DNA of 64,000 bases. Origin: Strobilurus pachycystidiatus. Taxonomy: Eukaryota > Basidiomycota > Agaricomycetes > Agaricales > Physalacriaceae. A program made the translations under genes and the position numbers. Every line of letters begins with the position of its first letter. The stretch's first letter is position 1. Shown piece after piece: positions 58,083 to 64,000 of this stretch. The notes under the pieces were generated by a model that ran no database searches, was not told the DNA's origin, and saw only the letters and a program-made list of their open reading frames with translations. The stretch spans positions 992,001 through 1,056,000 of the forward strand of contig JAHLMK010000004.1 in NCBI GenBank assembly GCA_019915135.1. The letters are read 5' to 3'.

Positions 58083-58569
58083 CTAGCTCGATGCTAAGCC
58101 CCCGTCCCCGTCCCCGTCTCCACCGCCAATTGACGGGTTCCCGTCCTTGTCCGCTGGATCAGGATTGTCGCCGCCATCGTTACTCGACTCATCTCCGAAA
58201 CATACCATGGTAGATGTAATCTTCTTCTTTTCCGCTGCCGTTTCCGCACAAGGTTTCGCATCCTGGACCTTCGCAGCCATAAGCAGCCCATTCCACACTT
58301 TCTGGCCGTACAACTTGGCCATAGTCTCAACATAGGTGATGACCGCATACCAGCGAGATCTACCGTCGCCAATCGGCTTTTCGCCGCCGCTAAGGTTGAA
58401 TTGTCCAAGTCGCGAGACTGGCTGGATCATGAAAGCTAATGAGAAGCAGCGACGTCGCTGCAATCTCTATATTAGATCTACAACAAGACAACAGGAGACG
58501 TAACGATGTATATGGCATAATGGCGCGCACTGCACCTAATCTTGGTCGAGTCAACGGTTGCCAATCCAT
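58083..58569 (-). CDS. Small hypothetical protein
   Basis: Two exons (58536-58569 and 58083-58435, intron GTGCAG...CATTAG) give 128 residues starting MDWQPLTRPRL; an in-frame ATG lies six codons upstream at 58587. The middle SRWYAVITYVETMAKLYGQK looks globular, followed by AKPCAETAAEKKKI. The C-terminus is a Gly/Asp-rich run (GGGDGDGDGG) encoded by tandem CCCGTC-like hexamers at 58098-58120 on the plus strand. No family is recognised. Frame continuity over the intron and the consistent splice signals are the only support that it is a gene. Confidence 0.45.
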
Positions 58570-58664
58570 CTTTCTAGTGGTACACATATCTGGAGATCAC
58601 TGAATCGAGATGAATCAATTTCATGGTTGTATTGAGACGCACCTTTCTGACTATGTACTGGATC

Positions 58665-59634
58665 TCAGTCCTTACTGTCTTCCTTCAGGCCATCTCCAAT
58701 TTCGCTTGCCTCTTTCGGCGCCGTAGGAGCCACCTCTACGAGCTGGAGCCCTTTCCCTTCCTTCCTGCTCTTCAAGGCCCCCTCGTACATCTCTCTTGTA
58801 AACTTCCAGTCTCCAGACGCGTTTCTAACTTTGGCAATGAGGTCGCCAATCCATTTCCGCTCGTCTTCGTTCCTCAAGCAGTTGGCCCACCATCGATCCA
58901 TGCTTCCTACAAGCATCTTGGATGACAACTCCTCGTGCTCACTTTGTTCGTTGAGGACATGGAGCAGAAATCCCGCATTCAATCGCTCGAGGCCCAGCTC
59001 AGAGAGACATTTCAGGATACGAGAAATGCGGAGATTGTTATGCGTGGATCCTGTTTTATCATTAGATAGAAGCAAAGGAAACGGCTGACATGCACGCACG
59101 AACGAGGTTCTTGTACCGTGCCACGAAATCACGAGGGGGCGAGGCGCGTGCTAAAAGGCCAGTTTCCTCATCTTCTAGGCGCATCCCGTAGAAGTCCAGC
59201 ATAAGCCTATACGAGCCCAATATTCGTGTAATGACCTCTGGCGACGAATTCATGGCATCTATTTCGTGACGCTGTAAAGGCTGAGATTCGAAATTCATGC
59301 CAAACTCCTGAATTGGGAAGAGCCATTGGATGAAGCCATGCTTGTACTCTAGCGTCTTGTAGTCGCCCTGCCATCTAAAGCTGTCAGCATCCAGCAGATT
59401 CGACGAGTCGATTACACCGCACTTGTCGTGTAGCTCGTCAATGGTGAGGTTGTCTGGCCGACACCGCCCTTTGTCTTGGTAAAAGAGGAGATTTGCCGAC
59501 AGGGATTTGTCATCGTCGTTGTCGGGATATCCCTGGATGAATTCAAGAACGTCGCGAGGAATGTTGCTCTGTGCCATGGCAGAACGAGTAGGCCTCGACG
59601 CGGTGGTGGTGAACAAACGGCGAATGAATTGCAT
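58665..59634 (-). CDS. Opioid-growth-factor-receptor (OGFr) domain protein
   Basis: Exons 59100-59634 and 58665-59050 give 306 residues. After a basic start (MQFIRRLFTTTASRPTRSAM, possibly a mitochondrial presequence; a second ATG is AMAQSNIPRD) comes the OGFr domain: FIQGYPDNDDDKSL, LEYKHGFIQWLFPIQEFGMN, LQRHEIDAMNSSPEV, ILGSYRLMLDFYGMRL, RYKNLV, then NNLRISRILKCLSELGLERL after the intron. The YPD...HGxIQWLFP...YxLMLxFYG pattern is diagnostic of the domain. The animal protein is a nuclear-envelope-associated peptide receptor; the role of fungal members is unknown. The C-terminal part is helical and ends DGLKEDSKD. Confidence 0.85.
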
Positions 59635-61487
59635 GGCGAGTTGCCTTTTTCGGCGACCCTACGCTTTGATCACTCGCCCGTTGACACGTCCCTCCAAGCA
59701 TACTCAATGATATTTGAATGATATTATTTGTTTTCGTGCGACGTGAACGTTGGTCGCTCGAAGAGATGTTTTCTGTGACATGGCTTCTGAGATCATCTAC
59801 GTCTCATTTGAATGGCTAGTCGCGTCATGGGGGGGCAAGCTCATATTCGAACGACTCGAAGTTACAAATCAGAGCTTCAGGTGTCCTTGCCTGCACCAAT
59901 CATACACGAGAGACATTGCAGAAGACTTCTTGGTATCATCATTGAGCTCACACAGCTCATACTTAGAATGGGGTTCACTCGTTTACATCATGTGCAGACC
60001 GCGGCAACTTGAACAGAGGCAGAGACGATGCCAACGCACTGGGGAAAATGTATTGAGAAGTGTGCTCTGGGATACCTCGGGAGTATAGGAAGAGTATCGA
60101 CTCTTTGGTGATATCTTGCCGAGTACCAAAGGTCTCGTCCACATCTAGGGCTGAGGAGGCTTTCATGCGTGGCCCACAAAGCGACCGCACCCGGATGACA
60201 GATGGCTGCGGTAGACACCGGGGGTGGTTTCAAAGGACCTTCGAGCCCAAGTTGAGAGGGCAAGGGACAAACGCAGATAGTACGCATTACAGTCAAGAGT
60301 CAGCAATCGAACACCAGAGCATATTCCAGTCTCCGTCTTCACAAGCCAGTTCCCTCAGGTCGGACCAAACGCTCGGTTCGGAATGCGATGGAAGAGTACC
60401 TCAAGCGAGCTATCTGTCGCAAACAAGGTTTCGTCTGTTATAACAGCCCAGTTCAGTATCTTCTTTCGATCGCATCGGCACGAACTTGTTAGCGAACTCG
60501 GAACCAAGCGAGGCAGCCTGCAGGTCTCCACATTGCGAAGCTGATTGCCAGGGAAGACACGGCCATTGATTGACACGGAGCGAAGATTCGGTGAAGGTCG
60601 ACTCTCTTGCTGTTCAGTGGACGATAAGCGAGCAAAGTCGAGTACTACAAGGAGTTGAAGAAGGACGGAACAAGTACGCTTGCCATTTTGGGGTTCTACA
60701 TATCCTCCACGTGTCGGACCAACCGTTGACTTGAAATTTGCTTGACGTGCAGGCGGACGATAATTCGATGCAGAAATTGGACGATTCCTGTGGAATATGC
60801 TTGACTCTTACCGAGGAGACTAGTCTATACTGATCTGGCGGGAGCTGTTCATCCCTGAAGGGCGGCTTTGGGCGGTCCGCCATGCTTGTAGCCTCTAGTG
60901 GACGCTGATCCGAATCGCGTAACATTGGCGTTTCGATGAACTTAGCTCGTCGTACGCGTAACTCCTCTGTTCTTCCACCCGGTCTAGGACCACCATCAGC
61001 TCGTTCTCTCTTATCAGGCAGAGATCACTCGCGCCGACACTTTTCCATAGATAATTGAAGCGCGCCGAGTCAAAAAGGAAATTTGCCCTATTGTTGGCGA
61101 TCAGGAGTGCATGGGAAATGATGAGGTTCCCAGGCGCGACTTGGGGCGAACATGGCGTCAGCATCTGTGTGGGGACTTGATTCGTCGACTGGTTATGTTT
61201 GTGGTCTTCTATGATCGGACATCCCTCTCGAGAGCACGAGCACGACATCATCTCGGGGAAGAGAGCGTTGAACCCATAGACCTACAGCTGTGGTGGGTGC
61301 AAATTCATTCACACCCGAATCATATGCTGATACATTAGGATTACGCGTAACTGTCATTCTATAGGTTGGCCCCGATGCAATGGTGATAACGAGCCTTACA
61401 ATCGATAACATGGGCAGCCCGAAAGGCTGCGATCACAAGACACGGAGATCGATCAGCAATCTTGTCATACATAAGCTGTATAACCTT
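59635..61487. other. Gene-poor region, 1.85 kb
   Basis: Several frames of 60-127 codons lie on both strands, but none resembles a family and none joins by splicing into a longer one. On the minus strand 60895-61251 ends with a helical ENELMVVLDRVEEQRSYAYD that could be a relic. No transposon ends or tRNA were seen. Confidence 0.4.
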
Positions 61488-61493
61488 TATAAA
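61488..61493 (+). promoter_or_regulatory. TATA box of the FKBP gene
   Basis: TATAAA, 55 bases before the ATG at 61543. It supports the very short first coding exon by placing transcription start just before it. Confidence 0.6.
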
Positions 61494-61542
61494 CTCAACA
61501 GCGTTGTTGTACTCGCCTTCCATCGCACTTCCTCTTCTCACC

Positions 61543-62139
61543 ATGGTGTGTCTCGTACTCGTCCCGCTCCCCACCCCTCTTTGACACGTCTTGTAGGGTC
61601 TCACTATTCAAACCCTCGTCGAAGGTGACAACCAGACCTACCCAAGGGCAGGCGGTAAGCCTCGTCAACAACAAAGAGCTGTAGAGCTATTCAGGTCTCA
61701 CTCCTCTGCTCTGCAGACACCGTGCACATACACTACACCGGGACGCTATCTGATGGAAGAGTGTTCGACTCTAGCCATAAGCGGCGAGTCCACAATAATC
61801 TAGATCGACGGTTTGTGTTGATTTTATCTAGAGGTCGCCCATTTGTTGTCAAGATAGGCACCGGACTGGTTATAACAGGATGGGACGAAGGTAAGCCTTA
61901 TCTGTGCCCTCATGTTCCGTGTCATTAACCGTGTATTTTAGGTGTCCCGAAGATGTCGCTAGGGGAAACGGCTCTTCTAACTGCGAGTCCAGAGTTTGTA
62001 CGTCCAACTACATTATCCGTCATGTCATCGCATCTCATTGTAACAGGCATATGGCGCCATGGGTGTGCCCCCATTGATACCTCCCAACGCCACACTTAAG
62101 TTTGAGATGGAGTTGTTGAAGATAGATCGGGAAAAGTAG
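61543..62139 (+). CDS. FPR1: FKBP12-type peptidyl-prolyl cis-trans isomerase
   Basis: Six coding exons (61543-61545, 61597-61654, 61717-61783, 61832-61890, 61942-61997, 62047-62139) give 111 residues. The enzyme catalyses prolyl isomerisation and is the receptor of FK506 and rapamycin. The fold is complete: [74 protein letters not shown] and [20 protein letters not shown]. The drug-binding Tyr, Asp, Phe, Trp and the final aromatic strand are at the usual places. The first coding exon is only the ATG. The intron 61784-61831 (48 nt) begins GC rather than GT; removing it restores SSHKRGRPF as in other FKBPs. If it were kept, an in-frame 16-residue insertion would result. Confidence 0.92.
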
Positions 62140-62626
62140 CCGCCACACGGCCACGGACGATCACTTTCCTTTTCTTTTGCTCTGGGTTGACGCGTCACTT
62201 TCTTTTGTAAACTGCATGTACTTGTTCGCATATCTCATTCAATGTACCCCATACTATTTTGAGCGCGTAATAAGTCCGGGGTACCCATGTCTTCCGCTTA
62301 TTGACGCGTCGCCACGCGTCACAATCGCGTCAATCGACTCACCCATTTGTCACCCATTGACCTGTTCCTATTGTATTACTGTTGAAACATTCGCGTTCGG
62401 ATAGGCATGGAGCGCTCAGCCCCAAGCGATAATTAATCACTTGTTCATGTGGGCGTTACTCGGAATTATCACGATCAAATCGATACTGACCTTGTACTGA
62501 CCGGACATCGACACTGAGTGCAGATACCCAGGGAATACAACTGGGGAATTTGGGGCCGGAGGTAGAAGATCTATCATAGAGCCTGAAGAAAACACTATGG
62601 CGGTGGTAATCACATTCCGCAAAACC

Positions 62627-64000
62627 CTATGGAATGATAACTTCATCCATGTCATCGTCATCATCCTCTTCTTCCTCCTCCTCTTCCGCATCGACTTGCA
62701 TAGCATCACTTTGTGGCGTAATGATGGGTGCTGACGGCGGCGCAACAAAAGTCGGCAGAGGTATTCGAGGCGGCGGGAACACAGCCGGCTGAAATGACGG
62801 AGGTGGTGGCGTGACAACAGCGGGTTGAGGCTTCGGGGGTGGCGGTGCGACAACAGCCGGCTGAGGCTTCGGTTTCGACAGTGGCGTTGCGACAGCCGCC
62901 GACTGAGGTTTCGGAGGCGGCGGCACGAAGGCAGCAAACCGGGTTCTCGGTGGTGGTGGCGCGACCGCCACTGGTTGATGTATTGGCGGGAGAACTGCCG
63001 TCCGCACAGTTGATTCCTCCGCTTCCCGTTCCTGCGCGTACTCCTGCAGTTGTGCCGCAAGCAGCGCCAGTTGCGCCTGTAGCTGTGCGCGTATCCCATC
63101 TTCGTACTCCTTGTCCGCCTGCTCCATATCCGCCTTTGCTTCCGGCTCCGGCGACGTGAGACTGAGCAGACCTTCACCAAAGTTGATCGTTTTGAGAATA
63201 TGCTGCGCGGCCTCGTAAGCATCCCCAATTTCGGCCGGGTTGACAGGATCTTCCGCTGGAGGCTCTGGAAGTGCAGGTGGTGGAGGTGGTACACCATACG
63301 GCGTGTGGATGCCGGAAGCAAAGTGTGTGACGAAGGGTGTTTTTGAGCTACGGTCGAGAGGCGCTCTGGTGAATGGAGAAGGACGTTGGTTGGTGCCGTT
63401 TGCTGAGGGTTGGAGAACGGTCGTTTGCGGTCGACGCGTTGGTTTACGCGTCGCAGACTGGTGGCAGAGCATGAGCATACTGTGGCGCCTCGAGAATTGG
63501 ATACTCACGTCTTTACTCGTGTAGCTCGGGTTGAGTCTGTATTTTCCATTGTCGCTCTTCTCAAACCGACCTTTCTTGTACGCCTTTTGCAGCGCCTGAC
63601 TCGCTGAAGGCCTGAAGTTGGACTGTACAGGGTAGTGGCTCTGCATCCATGCGTAGATGTCTTTTGGCGCGACGCCGTCTAGGTCGCCGGAGTCCTGCAG
63701 AGCCTCGACGATCATGTCCTCGTAGCTTGGAAGATCGTCGTCGCGGTTGTGGGCCATCGGGGGATCAGGTGCTGCCGCTGCCGACGGCGTAGTGGAGAAG
63801 GTGGGCGCGGTTGAGTAGGCGGGTGTGGTCGTATGGAAGGAGGTGGACGCGACGGGGGCGGCATGGTGGGGTATCGCGTAGGACATGTAAGGATGATGTT
63901 GCCAGACATGGGGGTAGTAGGAGGCGTGCGGATACGTCTGGTAGCCGTACGGTTGATGAGGGTAGCCAGCCACTGTAGGCGGTGGATGTATTGCCAAGGG
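62627..64000 (-). CDS. Linker-histone-like (H15) winged-helix protein with Pro-rich tail, 5' end outside the window
   Basis: The frame is open to the window edge without a convincing ATG, so the N-terminus is missing. The visible N-terminal part is Tyr/His/Pro rich (YPHQPYGYQTYPHASYYPHV). Then comes a winged-helix domain of the histone H1/H5 type: LPSYEDMIVEALQDSGDLDG, PKDIYAWMQSHYP, ASQALQKAYKKGRFEKSDNG then KYRLNPSY. A 51-nt intron (about 63461-63511) follows. The second half has a coiled segment (RAQLQAQLALLAAQLQEYAQ), several proline runs (VAPPPPKPQPAVV repeats) and an acidic end (EEEEEEEDDDDD) closing DEVIIP. It is much larger than a linker histone and lacks its lysine-rich tail, so a chromatin-binding regulator is more likely than H1 itself. 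Confidence 0.72.
   Translation of the reverse strand, partial: PLAIHPPPTVAGYPHQPYGYQTYPHASYYPHVWQHHPYMSYAIPHHAAPVASTSFHTTTPAYSTAPTFSTTPSAAAAPDPPMAHNRDDDLPSYEDMIVEALQDSGDLDGVAPKDIYAWMQSHYPVQSNFRPSASQALQKAYKKGRFEKSDNGKYRLNPSYTSKDVSIQFSRRHSMLMLCHQSATRKPTRRPQTTVLQPSANGTNQRPSPFTRAPLDRSSKTPFVTHFASGIHTPYGVPPPPPALPEPPAEDPVNPAEIGDAYEAAQHILKTINFGEGLLSLTSPEPEAKADMEQADKEYEDGIRAQLQAQLALLAAQLQEYAQEREAEESTVRTAVLPPIHQPVAVAPPPPRTRFAAFVPPPPKPQSAAVATPLSKPKPQPAVVAPPPPKPQPAVVTPPPPSFQPAVFPPPRIPLPTFVAPPSAPIITPQSDAMQVDAEEEEEEEDDDDDMDEVIIP

Overview
The window reads as nuclear DNA of a filamentous basidiomycete, probably an Agaricomycete. Almost every gene is cut by many 45-80 nt GT-AG introns, coding exons can be as short as 3, 10, 13 or 15 nt, and the content is typically fungal: CYP63-like P450s, a HAK potassium transporter, MOB2, a sugar porter, CDC37, dynactin p27 and many F-box proteins. 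I rebuilt the gene models by hand from splice signals and reading-frame continuity. Where exon boundaries are quoted, the summed exon lengths were checked to be a multiple of three.

Layout. 0-6.4 kb: the 3' end of a SAC3/GANP-like gene, two tandem DGAT2 acyltransferase genes with identical 12-exon structure, and an NAD(P)-binding SDR/NmrA-like gene. 8.3-13 kb: an Ett1/Nro1-like nuclear protein and a sugar porter. 13.2-18.7 kb: a tandem CYP63-like P450 pair whose upstream-most copy carries a nonsense codon and a damaged splice donor. 19.5-27 kb: an F-box/WD40 protein with a long low-complexity N-terminus, and a HAK potassium transporter. 27.5-35.5 kb: two MOB2 genes in inverted orientation flanking a small secreted protein, a gene-poor stretch and a RING-like protein. 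35.8-40.7 kb: two paralogous MFS transporters on either side of the GINS subunit SLD5. 41-49.6 kb: trifunctional C1-tetrahydrofolate synthase, divergent from a HypX/HoxX-like formyltransferase-enoyl-CoA hydratase fusion. 49.8-64 kb: an F-box protein, dynactin p27, a dimeric-barrel protein, a TPR/F-box/LRR protein (Dia2/Pof3-like), CDC37, a GSKIP-like protein, a small hypothetical protein, an OGFr-domain protein, FKBP12 and a partial linker-histone-domain protein.

Two themes stand out. First, four separate paralogue pairs (DGAT2, P450, MOB2, MFS) lie within 40 kb, at different stages of divergence and decay. Second, a fungal HypX-like protein sits head to head with the enzyme that makes 10-formyl-tetrahydrofolate, the one-carbon donor used by bacterial HypX. 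Bacterial HypX makes CO for [NiFe]-hydrogenase, an enzyme not expected in this organism, so the role of this protein is the most interesting open question in the window. No CRISPR array, rRNA, tRNA or intact transposon was recognised.
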